This document shows positions 16,022-23,700 of a DNA stretch of 25,214 bases, piece after piece. Each line of letters opens with the position of its first letter. Within the stretch, counting starts at the first letter, position 1. The notes under the pieces were generated by a model. It made no database searches. It saw only the letters and a program-made list of their open reading frames with translations, and was not told where the DNA came from. A program made the position numbers and the translations under genes. The DNA comes from Christensenella sp. UBA2853 (GTDB lineage: Bacteria; Bacillota; Clostridia; Christensenellales; Aristaeellaceae): contig DEFL01000011.1 of NCBI GenBank assembly GCA_002350845.1, positions 12,679-37,892 of the forward strand, written 5' to 3'.

Positions 16022-17572
16022 ATGAGTTTAGGCGAAATGTTTGTTTCCGGCCTTAGCGCGGTCTGGGGCGGCGGCAGTATGTTCCTGATGGTGATCGTAG
16101 CCATCGTTCTGGGCACCATCTTTGGCGCTCTTCCGGGCGTGTCAGCGACCATGGCTGTTGCCCTGGGTCTGACGTTTACCTATACCATGGGACCGGTGCC
16201 TGCGATCGTGTTTCTGACTGCTATTTACTGCTCTTCAATTACAGGCGGTTCCATTACGGCCATTCTCTTTAAGATTCCCGGTGTGCCATCTTCGGCACCC
16301 ACCACGTTTGACGGTTATCCCATGGCTCAGCGCGGAGAAGCCGGAAAAGCACTGGGCATTGCTCTGCTTGCTTCCGCCATCGGCGGTCTCTTCTCTGCTA
16401 TCGTCATGTTCCTCCTGAGCGCTCCGCTGTCCAAGGCGGCGCTGGCCTTCGGGCAGGGGGATCTGTTTGCGATTACCTTCCTGGGCCTGAGCATTCTGGT
16501 TGTGCTGGACACAGAGCATATTCTGACGACGATCATCAGCGGTCTGCTCGGCCTGCTCCTGGCCTGCATTGGTCAGGACCCGATGGCCGGCGTGGCACGC
16601 ATGACGTTCGGACAGAACAGTCTTCTGTCGGGCATGGAAATGATTCCTGTTCTGATTGGTCTTTTTGCTGTCACTGAAGTGCTCAAACAGACCAGTGCCA
16701 AAAAGCGCCTCTCTGCAGAGGACGGCGTTGCCGGAAGCAAGGGACGCGTCAACACCAAAATGCCGACACTGAAAGAACTGTGGGGCATCAAGTGGGTTCT
16801 GCTTCGCTGCTCCGTTGTTGGCACCATTGTCGGTATTCTCCCCGGCGCAGGTGCAACCATTGCTTCATTTATGTGCTACACCATGGAGAACAAGCTGTCC
16901 AAGTATCCGGAAAAATTCGGCACCGGCATTATCGATGGCATTGCTGCATCCGAGACTGCGAATAATGCGGCAACCGGCGGCGCGATGGTGCCTCTGCTGA
17001 GCCTGGGTATTCCCGGCGGAAATGCGGCTGCTGTCATGGCTTCCGCACTGGCCCTGAAAGGTGTTCAGATGGGTCCGCTTCTTCTGACCAATCAGCCTGA
17101 ATATCTTTCTGCCACATTCATTACCATGATCATCACCAACATTCTGATGGTGATTGTTGCCATCGGTATTGCCAAAGTGTTTGCACAGATCCTGGCTGTA
17201 CCGTACTATTACCTTGGACCGATCATTCTCCTTCTGGCCATCATCGGTTCCTTCTCAGAAGGCAATTTTGTGGGTGTATCCGTGATGGTGATTGCGGGTG
17301 TCATGGGCATTGTTGTCAAGTATATGCATCTCAACAGTGCGGCCATTGTTCTGGGCCTGGTTCTGGGCGGCATGTGTGAATCACACTTTGCCCGTGCCTT
17401 CCAGAGCGCGCATATTGTGACGCATGAGCTGAACTTCGGCGATCATCTGGCAAAGGTTTTCGGCGCACTGTTTGGCAACCCCATCTCTGCTGTGATTATG
17501 ACTGCCTGCATTCTCATGCTTCTGAGCCCCCTGTATATGCCGTTTGTGAAGAAGCTTCGGAAAGCCAAGTGA
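16022..17572 (+). CDS. TctA-family large membrane subunit of a tripartite tricarboxylate-type transporter
   Basis: 516 residues, about 12 helices. Duplicated TctA signatures are present: GALPGVSATMAVALGLTFTYTM near residue 40 and GILPGAGATIASFMCY near 270, plus ITGGSITAILFKIPGVPSSAPTTFDGYPMAQRGEAGKAL (short blocks ITGGSITAILFKIPG and DGYPMAQ) and ETANNAATGGAMVPLLSLGIPGG. ATG at 16022 has GAGGAGGAA upstream. Same operon as the small subunit. Family members move citrate, tartrate, C4-dicarboxylates, glutamate or aromatic acids such as terephthalate. The substrate follows the binding protein, so none can be assigned. Confidence 0.93.
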   Translation: MSLGEMFVSGLSAVWGGGSMFLMVIVAIVLGTIFGALPGVSATMAVALGLTFTYTMGPVPAIVFLTAIYCSSITGGSITAILFKIPGVPSSAPTTFDGYPMAQRGEAGKALGIALLASAIGGLFSAIVMFLLSAPLSKAALAFGQGDLFAITFLGLSILVVLDTEHILTTIISGLLGLLLACIGQDPMAGVARMTFGQNSLLSGMEMIPVLIGLFAVTEVLKQTSAKKRLSAEDGVAGSKGRVNTKMPTLKELWGIKWVLLRCSVVGTIVGILPGAGATIASFMCYTMENKLSKYPEKFGTGIIDGIAASETANNAATGGAMVPLLSLGIPGGNAAAVMASALALKGVQMGPLLLTNQPEYLSATFITMIITNILMVIVAIGIAKVFAQILAVPYYYLGPIILLLAIIGSFSEGNFVGVSVMVIAGVMGIVVKYMHLNSAAIVLGLVLGGMCESHFARAFQSAHIVTHELNFGDHLAKVFGALFGNPISAVIMTACILMLLSPLYMPFVKKLRKAK

Positions 17573-17589
17573 TCCTGAATCCTGAAACA

Positions 17590-17622
17590 GGCCATGCCGG
17601 GAAAACCGGCATGGCCTTTATT
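17590..17622 (+). terminator. Intrinsic terminator after tctA
   Basis: Perfect 11-bp stem (17590-17600 with 17606-17616), GAAAA loop, then TTTATT. Starts 18 nt past the tctA stop. Confidence 0.88.
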
Positions 17623-17632
17623 CATACAGAAA

Positions 17633-17674
17633 ACGCCGGGCAGAGGAGCTGACATTTCCCGCCCGGTGTTTTTT
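17633..17674 (+). terminator. Second, back-up intrinsic terminator
   Basis: 9-bp stem (17633-17641 with 17661-17669, one wobble), 19-nt loop, followed by six T. It follows directly on the first terminator. Confidence 0.7.
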
Positions 17675-17887
17675 GCAGACACGCAATGCCAGAATACATT
17701 TTCGTGACTGCTAGGTAATCATAATGGAAACAGAAATGACAATGCAATAAGATGAGGCGTTTTGTGGCGGTTTCTTAGCAGATGCAGGAGAAGAAGGCCG
17801 GGAGGGGATGTCGTCAGACGGATGCGCGAGGGGTCTGGCTTCTGCTGTGCAAAGAAAGAGACAGCGGTGAGAGAAACAGAATGGATG
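17675..17887. other. Intergenic region before the esterase promoter
   Basis: About 210 bp between the tandem terminators and the next promoter (gene-free stretch 17573-18021 overall). Base use is mixed A-rich then GA-rich. I see no conserved reading frame, RNA or repeat in it. Confidence 0.5.
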
Positions 17888-17916
17888 TTGACGGCAGTAT
17901 ATCATTTGCATATCAT
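17888..17916 (+). promoter_or_regulatory. Promoter for the esterase pair
   Basis: TTGACG (17888-17893), 17-bp spacer, TATCAT (17911-17916). The start codon at 18022 leaves a leader of about 100 nt in which I see no regulatory hairpin. Confidence 0.65.
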
Positions 17917-18021
17917 TAAACGGTATAAATGGAATCGGGCCTTTGCAGCGGAAAAAGGAATGATTTGCCGGTGCTTTGCATTCCGGGCAAAGGCAGCAGA
18001 ACAGATTGGAAGGATCAGTGT

Positions 18022-19305
18022 ATGAAGCAAGAGAGAACGACATGGATCGATTGGATGGGGCTGACGGTGTTTTTGCTGATTTCTGCTGCCGGAGCAGCGG
18101 AAGTGCTGGGATATCTTCTCCCGGGTTCGCTTGAGGCGACAGTCACCATGGGCATCATTGAGGTTCTCATGCTGCTCTTTGCCGGGGCAGCCTGGCATGG
18201 AAGAATGCCTTTTCTTCTGCTCCCGGTGGCCGTGTTTGCCTGTGTTCTCGGCTATACGACCAACTATGCAGAGACCACATCCTACAACTGGGGATTCTGG
18301 ATTCAGGGAAGTGTGGCTGCCATAGCCTGCATTGGCCTGACGGCCGCTCAGATCATCAGGAAAGAAAAGCCTAGGAAAATGCCGTTGGCTGCGCTGACGG
18401 CGGCGGTGATTCTTGCCGCGGCCTGTCTTTTGACGTGGTATGGATTTACCCGGCAGGACAAACAGGCCGGCGGAATCGCGAGGCATACGATGTGGGCGGT
18501 TCCATCGCAGTTTGATGCGGTGGAATGCGGCCAGCCCGGTACGGTGGAAGAACTGGTGTATATGACCAAAGCGTACGGCACGGACGGAAGGGATGTGCAG
18601 AAGCGCGCACTGGTCTATCTTCCCTATGGATATGACAGCACAAAGGAATACAATATTCTCTATCTGATGCATGGCACAGGGGACGATGAAAACTACTGGC
18701 TGAAAACGCATGCCTACAACAAAACCATGGTGGATCAGCTGATCAGTACGGGCAATATCAAGCCCCTGATTATTGTGACGCCGACCTTCTATGTGGAAGA
18801 TGACCTGAAGGACACAGGACTCGATCCGCTGACATATTCGTTCCGGGAGGAGCTGCGCAATGACCTGATGCCGCTGGTGGAAAGCCGGTATGCGACGTAC
18901 GCAGAGTCTGTGGATGATGCAGGGTTTATCTCAAGCCGCGACCACAGAGCGTTTGCGGGTCTGTCCCGCGGAGCTGTGACAACGTATCACAGTGCATTCT
19001 GCGGGAGTCTTGACTGGTTCTCCTGGTTCGGCACCTTCTCCGGAAGCCGGACAGATGCGGAGTATTTCAGGAATACCATCCAGAGTGAGGCATTCCGGGA
19101 TTATCCGATTCACTATCTCTATGTGACGAGCGGAACATTTGACTTTGCGCTTCCGCGCCAGCTTCAGGACAATACCGCCCTGCTGAGCATAGAGCCCAGG
19201 CTGACGACCGGGGTCAACACAGACATGGATGTGTTCCCGATGCGCTATCATTCCATTGGCAACTGGCATCTGGCCCTGTATAATTTTCTTCAGAGGATTT
19301 TCTGA
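18022..19305 (+). CDS. Membrane-anchored esterase of the esterase D/feruloyl esterase family
   Basis: 427 residues from the ATG at 18022 with GGAAGGA upstream; the longer frame starting at 17929 has no ribosome-binding site. Residues ~10-150 hold four to five hydrophobic helices (WMGLTVFLLISAAGAAEVLGYLL, IIEVLMLLFAGAAW, LLLPVAVFACVLGY, GSVAAIACIGLTAA, PLAALTAAVILAAACLLTWY). The alpha/beta-hydrolase domain (PF00756) follows: RALVYLPYGYD, ILYLMHGTGDDENYW, and the nucleophile elbow GLSRGA with S315. Candidate histidines are H410 (RYHS) and H416 (NWH). The same catalytic fold in xylanase-linked enzymes removes ferulate from xylan. Here the enzyme would face outward from the membrane, and acetyl, feruloyl or mycolyl-type ester substrates cannot be told apart. 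It is followed 23 nt later by a second hydrolase. Confidence 0.85.
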   Translation: MKQERTTWIDWMGLTVFLLISAAGAAEVLGYLLPGSLEATVTMGIIEVLMLLFAGAAWHGRMPFLLLPVAVFACVLGYTTNYAETTSYNWGFWIQGSVAAIACIGLTAAQIIRKEKPRKMPLAALTAAVILAAACLLTWYGFTRQDKQAGGIARHTMWAVPSQFDAVECGQPGTVEELVYMTKAYGTDGRDVQKRALVYLPYGYDSTKEYNILYLMHGTGDDENYWLKTHAYNKTMVDQLISTGNIKPLIIVTPTFYVEDDLKDTGLDPLTYSFREELRNDLMPLVESRYATYAESVDDAGFISSRDHRAFAGLSRGAVTTYHSAFCGSLDWFSWFGTFSGSRTDAEYFRNTIQSEAFRDYPIHYLYVTSGTFDFALPRQLQDNTALLSIEPRLTTGVNTDMDVFPMRYHSIGNWHLALYNFLQRIF

Positions 19306-19328
19306 GGGAAAGGCGGAAAAGAATCATC

Positions 19329-20321
19329 ATGAAGAAAACAATCAAAACGTGGAAGCTGATCCTTGTCGGTATACTGATTCTCGCAGTTGTCATTCTGGCT
19401 CTTCAGTACCGGACGCTCTGGATCATAGGGTCCAATCTGACCCAGCCGAAGATCCCGCTCAGCCAGGATGCGGAGTGGACAGGCGGGGCGTATGAGAGAA
19501 TCGCCTACGGTGATCATGCGAGCCAGTACATTGATCTGTATGTTCCGTCTTCCGAAGAACCTGTGCCGCTGTTTGTACTGGTTCACGGGGGCGGGTTTGT
19601 CTCCGGAGATACGCAGACCCGGCAGGCGCAGCTGATGTACAGATATTTCCGGGACCACGGGTTTGCCTGCGCCAGTGTGAACTACCGCCTTGCAGCGGAA
19701 GCCAGGTTCCCCGCTGCCATCGAGGATGTCCGCGCTGCGGTGCGCTTCCTGGCCGGGCATGCGCAGGACTATGGTTACCGCGCAGACGGCATTGCGATCT
19801 GGGGCGAGAGTGCCGGGGGATATCTGGCGGCGTATGAAGCGGTCACGGAGGACCAGGTCCCAATCAAAGCACTTGTGGATTTTTACGGTGTCATGGATTT
19901 TTCAGGCATGGATGAACAATTCCGTGAAGAGGGGATTCCGGCCTGGGTTGTCAGCATGGGAAACGGCTGGGTGCAGAATTCGTGTGAGGGGTTTGCGAGC
20001 TGCGAGGAATGCTGGATCGGGAAGGCAAAAAGTGAGTGGACAGAACAGATCATCCGGGAAAGCAGTGTCCTTGAGATCATTGCAGGAGGGGTGAAAAACA
20101 GGGAACTGAAGTCCATGATCCAGCATGGGGATGCGGATATCACGGTTCCGTGCCCGCAGAGCAGGGAACTTTCCGCTGCGCTTGCAGCAGCCTGCGGAAA
20201 GGAAAACGTGACATTCCAGGAACTGCACGGACTGGGACACGCATCGGATCTGTTCTATACGGGAGAGCGCCTGGAAGCGGTTGCAGTCTTCCTGAACCAG
20301 GCACTGGGCATCCAACCCTAA
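19329..20321 (+). CDS. Membrane-anchored alpha/beta hydrolase (HSL/acetyl-esterase family)
   Basis: 330 residues. An N-terminal signal anchor (LILVGILILAVVILALQYRTLWIIG) precedes a hormone-sensitive-lipase-type domain: oxyanion motif HGGGF (86-90), nucleophile elbow GESAGG with S161, acid D270 (or D268) in HGDADITVP, and H304 in GLGHASD. All catalytic residues are present. The match is to BD-FAE/acetyl-esterase type enzymes that deacylate plant or mucin glycans. The 23-nt gap to the preceding esterase gene, with no promoter between, suggests one transcript. Together with the GH3 gene that follows, this looks like surface glycan processing, which is inference. Confidence 0.87.
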   Translation: MKKTIKTWKLILVGILILAVVILALQYRTLWIIGSNLTQPKIPLSQDAEWTGGAYERIAYGDHASQYIDLYVPSSEEPVPLFVLVHGGGFVSGDTQTRQAQLMYRYFRDHGFACASVNYRLAAEARFPAAIEDVRAAVRFLAGHAQDYGYRADGIAIWGESAGGYLAAYEAVTEDQVPIKALVDFYGVMDFSGMDEQFREEGIPAWVVSMGNGWVQNSCEGFASCEECWIGKAKSEWTEQIIRESSVLEIIAGGVKNRELKSMIQHGDADITVPCPQSRELSAALAAACGKENVTFQELHGLGHASDLFYTGERLEAVAVFLNQALGIQP

Positions 20322-20411
20322 TCCGGTGCGGGCCGGCTGTACAGACGGAACAATATGACGTGAATAAATGGAATATATGGATAACAGGGAACCGAATTAT
20401 CTATAATTTCC

Positions 20412-20440
20412 TTGCGCTATCATGACTGATCATGTATAAT
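20412..20440 (+). promoter_or_regulatory. Promoter ahead of the GH3/repeat-protein unit
   Basis: TTGCGC (20412-20417), exactly 17 bp, TATAAT (20435-20440). Expected transcript start near 20447, 130 nt before the GH3 start codon. Confidence 0.75.
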
Positions 20441-20444
20441 CATG
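20419..20444 (+). repeat. Three ATCATG repeats with 10-bp period over the promoter
   Basis: ATCATG at 20419-20424, 20429-20434 and 20439-20444. The centres are one DNA turn apart, covering the spacer and the -10 box. This is the geometry of a multi-site regulator binding one face of the helix. No regulator gene is adjacent. Confidence 0.6.
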
Positions 20445-20469
20445 GGTGAGTCAGTGTGACGCGGATGAA

Positions 20470-20502
20470 ACAAAGCCTTCATCGCGGAGGTTTTGTTTTT
20501 TT
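20470..20502 (+). terminator. Intrinsic terminator, possibly an attenuator
   Basis: 11-bp stem (20470-20480 with 20486-20496, two G-T wobbles), ATCGC loop, then a run of seven T. It can end the upstream hydrolase transcript, but it also lies about 25 nt downstream of the expected start of the 20412-20440 promoter, so it would cut the GH3 transcript short unless read through. Confidence 0.82.
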
Positions 20503-20579
20503 CTGTTCGAGGCAGTGCCGGGACAGAGAACTGCAGCGCTCCGGCTCATGGGTACCAAGTATGATTATGGAGGAATGGT

Positions 20580-23500
20580 ATGCGCACAAAAGGAAAAACC
20601 TCAAGCCTCTGGAGAGGCCTGACCGCAATTTCTGCAAGTCTTCTTGCCATTATTGTGGGCGCAACGGCGATTGTGAATGCGAACGCCTCATTCATCAACG
20701 GTCAGCTGGGCATCACGAACTATAAGATCGTGGACACAGCGGACGGAGAGAAAAAGGACACCACGTATTTCAAATCGGAGTATGCTTCCATTAAAGACCT
20801 CATTGCCGCAAAGAATCAGCTGGCAGAGGAAATCTCAGAGGAAGGAACGGTTCTGTTTAAGAACATAGGAAACACCCTGCCTCTGGATATCGCGAACGAA
20901 AAAGTGACACTCTGGGGTCTGAACAGCATCAACCCCACACTCGGCGGCATGATCGGCTCTTCCGTGGCCATCGATGCTGAAGGCGGTCAGAAGCAGTATG
21001 ACCTGGTGACTGCACTGACGGAAAAGGGCTTCAGCCTGAACGCAGACATGCTTGCACTGTATCAGTCCGATGCCGTCAACGGCAAGGGCGGATATGGAAG
21101 AAACGGCGGTCATTCGCTGACACCTTCCTTCGGCAAGATGTATGAAAATGCTGCAAAGTATAAGATTGGTGAAGCACCCTCCAGCATCTATACGGACGCT
21201 GTGCTTGCATCGGCCGACGGGACGGTTGCTCTGGTCACTCTGAGCAGAGACAACTCGGAAGCTGCTGATTATAACACCAAAATGATCAGCTCGGATGCCA
21301 ATGACAGCTTTGAGCGTCCTCTTGCCCTTTCCGCCAATGAAAAGGCAATGATCGCTCTGGCCAAAGCGCACTCCAGCAAGGTGGTTGTCCTTCTGAATTC
21401 AGACAACCCGATCGAGATCGAAGATCTGAAGAATGACGAGGGCATTGGCGCAATCGTGTGGTGCGGCGCTCCCGGCATGAACGGCTTCCTTGGCGTGGCA
21501 GATGTGATTTCCGGTGCGGTCAACCCCTCCGGTCACATCAGTGACACCTATGCTGTGCGCTCGGATTCTGCTCCGGCCATGGTGAACTTCGGTGTCTATC
21601 TGTATACCAACAATTCCAAATCCGGCACAGGGGATCTCCTGGAAGACGCGGACAAGGGTGACTGGTATCTGGTTGAGTCCGAAGGCATTTATACCGGATA
21701 CAAGTATTATGAAACCCGTTATGAAGACAGTGTGCTTGGCAGAGCCAATGCATCCGGTAATGCGGGTACCACCAACGCAGCCTGGAACTGGGACGATGAA
21801 GTGTCCTATTCCTTCGGCTACGGCCTGAGCTACACGACATTCGAAGAAAAACTGAACTCTGTGGAAGTCAATCTGGGTGGACAGGGCACCGCGAAAGTGA
21901 CCGTGACCAATACCGGTAATGTTGCGGGCAAGGCTGTGGCTCAGCTCTATGTCCAGGCGCCCTACACTGAGGGCGGACTGGAAAAGTCTGCTGTCCAGCT
22001 GGTTGCTTTTGAAAAGTCCTCTCTGCTTGCCCCCGGTGCATCTGAGGAACTGACCATTTCATTTGATCCTCTGTATTTCGCAAGCTATGACGAGAATGCC
22101 GTCAAGGCGAACGGTACTACCGGTGCATGGGTCCTTGACGAAGGCGATTATTACTTTGCTGTCGGCAACGGTGCCCATGAAGCACTCAACAACATTCTGG
22201 CCAAGAAGAATGGCAGCGACGCAGGCCTGGTGAAGACAGCTGAAACCGAAGTTATCTCTGCGGACAAAGCCCTGGTCTGGAACCTGGCAGCCAGAGACAT
22301 CGAGACCTATTCCGCCGGTGTCGAGAACCAGCTGCAGGATATGGATATCAACAAGCTGATTGCCGGAACTGTTGAATATACAACCCGTTCCGACTGGACA
22401 AAGGGCTGGACGCCCGTTCCTGCCATTACCCCGACCACGGCCATGATGCAGGGACTGAAGGACAAACAGTACACTCTGTCTGAAAACAGCGGAGATACCG
22501 GTTCCGTCACCTGGGGACAGAGCGGTCCGCTGAAGCTCATTGATGCCATGGTGACCGGTGAGGACGGATCCTATCAGGGTGCACTGCCTTACGATGATCC
22601 CATCTGGGAGCAGCTGCTCAATCAGATCACGCTGGATGAGGCCATTCAGTTCATTGAAAAGGCCGGCGACGACCTGGAGAACATTGATTCCATTCAGCTC
22701 AGCCGCGTATACTGCAATGATGGTCCTCTCGGATATACGGGTGACCAGGTCGGCGGATATTATGTGCGCTGGACCGAAAACGACAAGAACAATCCCTATT
22801 ATGTCTCTCAGAACGATGAAATGTCTGCATACCGCATGGCCGCTATGCCGACCGAGCCTGTTGTGGCAGCAACCTTCAACAAGGCGCTCATTGAACGCGA
22901 AGGTCAGCTCCTGGGCGAGGACGGTCTATGGGCCAAGGAAAGCAGCATCTATGCTCCCGGCCTGAACCTCCACCGCGCCGTATACTGCGCGCGCAACCAT
23001 GAATACTATTCCGAGGACTCCGTGCTCTCTGCCTATATGGGCAATGCGGTCTGCATCGGCCTGAAGAGCAAGGGCACGATGGCTGAACCCAAGCACTTTG
23101 CCTTCAACCATCAGGAATCCAACCGCTCGGGTCTTTCCACCTTTATGACCGAGCAGGCTGCACGTGAGAACGAGCTCCGCTCCTTCCATATGTGCATGTC
23201 CGGCAACAACGCCCAGGGCATCATGACTGCCTTCAACCGTGCCGGTGTCAACTATTCCGGCGGTTACAGAAATCTGCTGGTGAACATTGCCCGCAATGAA
23301 TGGGGCTATATGGGCTGGTTTGTCACCGACATGATCAACGGTGCCGATTACATGAACTGGCGCGATGTCACCGCTGGCGGCGGCGGTGGATGCCTGACCT
23401 CTTCTGCCTATGATACATCCAATATCGGAACCATGGCTGCTTCCAAGAGCGCCATCCAGAAGGATGTCTGGTTCCAGGAGCAGATGAAGGAAGCCCTGCA

Positions 23501-23687
23501 CCATTATCTGTACAATATTGTGCAGTCCAACGCCATGAACGGGATCAGCAACACATCCAAGATTGTGTATATCCGCACATGGTATGACAATGTCCTGCTG
23601 GTGGGAACCATTCTTCTCGCTGTTCTGACCTGTCTGTGCCTGTTTATGTCCATTCGCAGCGACTTCAAATCCCGGAAGAAGAATTGA
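20580..23687 (+). CDS. Membrane-anchored glycoside hydrolase family 3 with reversed domain order
   Basis: 1035 residues. N-terminal anchor (LTAISASLLAIIVGATAIVNA). Then the GH3 C-terminal (alpha/beta) sandwich comes first: EEGTVLFKNIGNTLPL, VVVLLNSDNPIEIEDL, IVWCGAPGMNGFLGVADVISGAVNPSG, FGYGLSYTTFE. A Fn3-like domain (~423-540; GTAKVTVTNTGNVAGKAVAQLYV) follows, and the GH3 N-terminal barrel comes last (~670-940), with K838-H839 in EPKHFAFNHQESNRSG and the likely nucleophile D917 in WFVTDMINGADY. A second TM helix (NVLLVGTILLAVLTCLCLFM) and basic tail close the protein, so both ends are anchored and the enzyme lies outside. Known reversed GH3s are beta-glucosidases/xylosidases; substrate here is open. 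GGAGGA precedes the ATG; a surface repeat protein follows 13 nt later. Confidence 0.88.
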   Translation: MRTKGKTSSLWRGLTAISASLLAIIVGATAIVNANASFINGQLGITNYKIVDTADGEKKDTTYFKSEYASIKDLIAAKNQLAEEISEEGTVLFKNIGNTLPLDIANEKVTLWGLNSINPTLGGMIGSSVAIDAEGGQKQYDLVTALTEKGFSLNADMLALYQSDAVNGKGGYGRNGGHSLTPSFGKMYENAAKYKIGEAPSSIYTDAVLASADGTVALVTLSRDNSEAADYNTKMISSDANDSFERPLALSANEKAMIALAKAHSSKVVVLLNSDNPIEIEDLKNDEGIGAIVWCGAPGMNGFLGVADVISGAVNPSGHISDTYAVRSDSAPAMVNFGVYLYTNNSKSGTGDLLEDADKGDWYLVESEGIYTGYKYYETRYEDSVLGRANASGNAGTTNAAWNWDDEVSYSFGYGLSYTTFEEKLNSVEVNLGGQGTAKVTVTNTGNVAGKAVAQLYVQAPYTEGGLEKSAVQLVAFEKSSLLAPGASEELTISFDPLYFASYDENAVKANGTTGAWVLDEGDYYFAVGNGAHEALNNILAKKNGSDAGLVKTAETEVISADKALVWNLAARDIETYSAGVENQLQDMDINKLIAGTVEYTTRSDWTKGWTPVPAITPTTAMMQGLKDKQYTLSENSGDTGSVTWGQSGPLKLIDAMVTGEDGSYQGALPYDDPIWEQLLNQITLDEAIQFIEKAGDDLENIDSIQLSRVYCNDGPLGYTGDQVGGYYVRWTENDKNNPYYVSQNDEMSAYRMAAMPTEPVVAATFNKALIEREGQLLGEDGLWAKESSIYAPGLNLHRAVYCARNHEYYSEDSVLSAYMGNAVCIGLKSKGTMAEPKHFAFNHQESNRSGLSTFMTEQAARENELRSFHMCMSGNNAQGIMTAFNRAGVNYSGGYRNLLVNIARNEWGYMGWFVTDMINGADYMNWRDVTAGGGGGCLTSSAYDTSNIGTMAASKSAIQKDVWFQEQMKEALHHYLYNIVQSNAMNGISNTSKIVYIRTWYDNVLLVGTILLAVLTCLCLFMSIRSDFKSRKKN

Positions 23688-23700
23688 GGAGGGATGACTG

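Noticed and set aside
17711..18043. 110-codon minus-strand frame between tctA and the esterase
   Set aside because: No ribosome-binding site or domain, Cys/Ser/Pro-rich composition typical of a chance frame, and it overlaps the esterase promoter.
20402..20407. A second TATAAT upstream of the GH3 promoter
   Set aside because: The matching -35 position has only a poor fit; the promoter at 20412-20440 is better.
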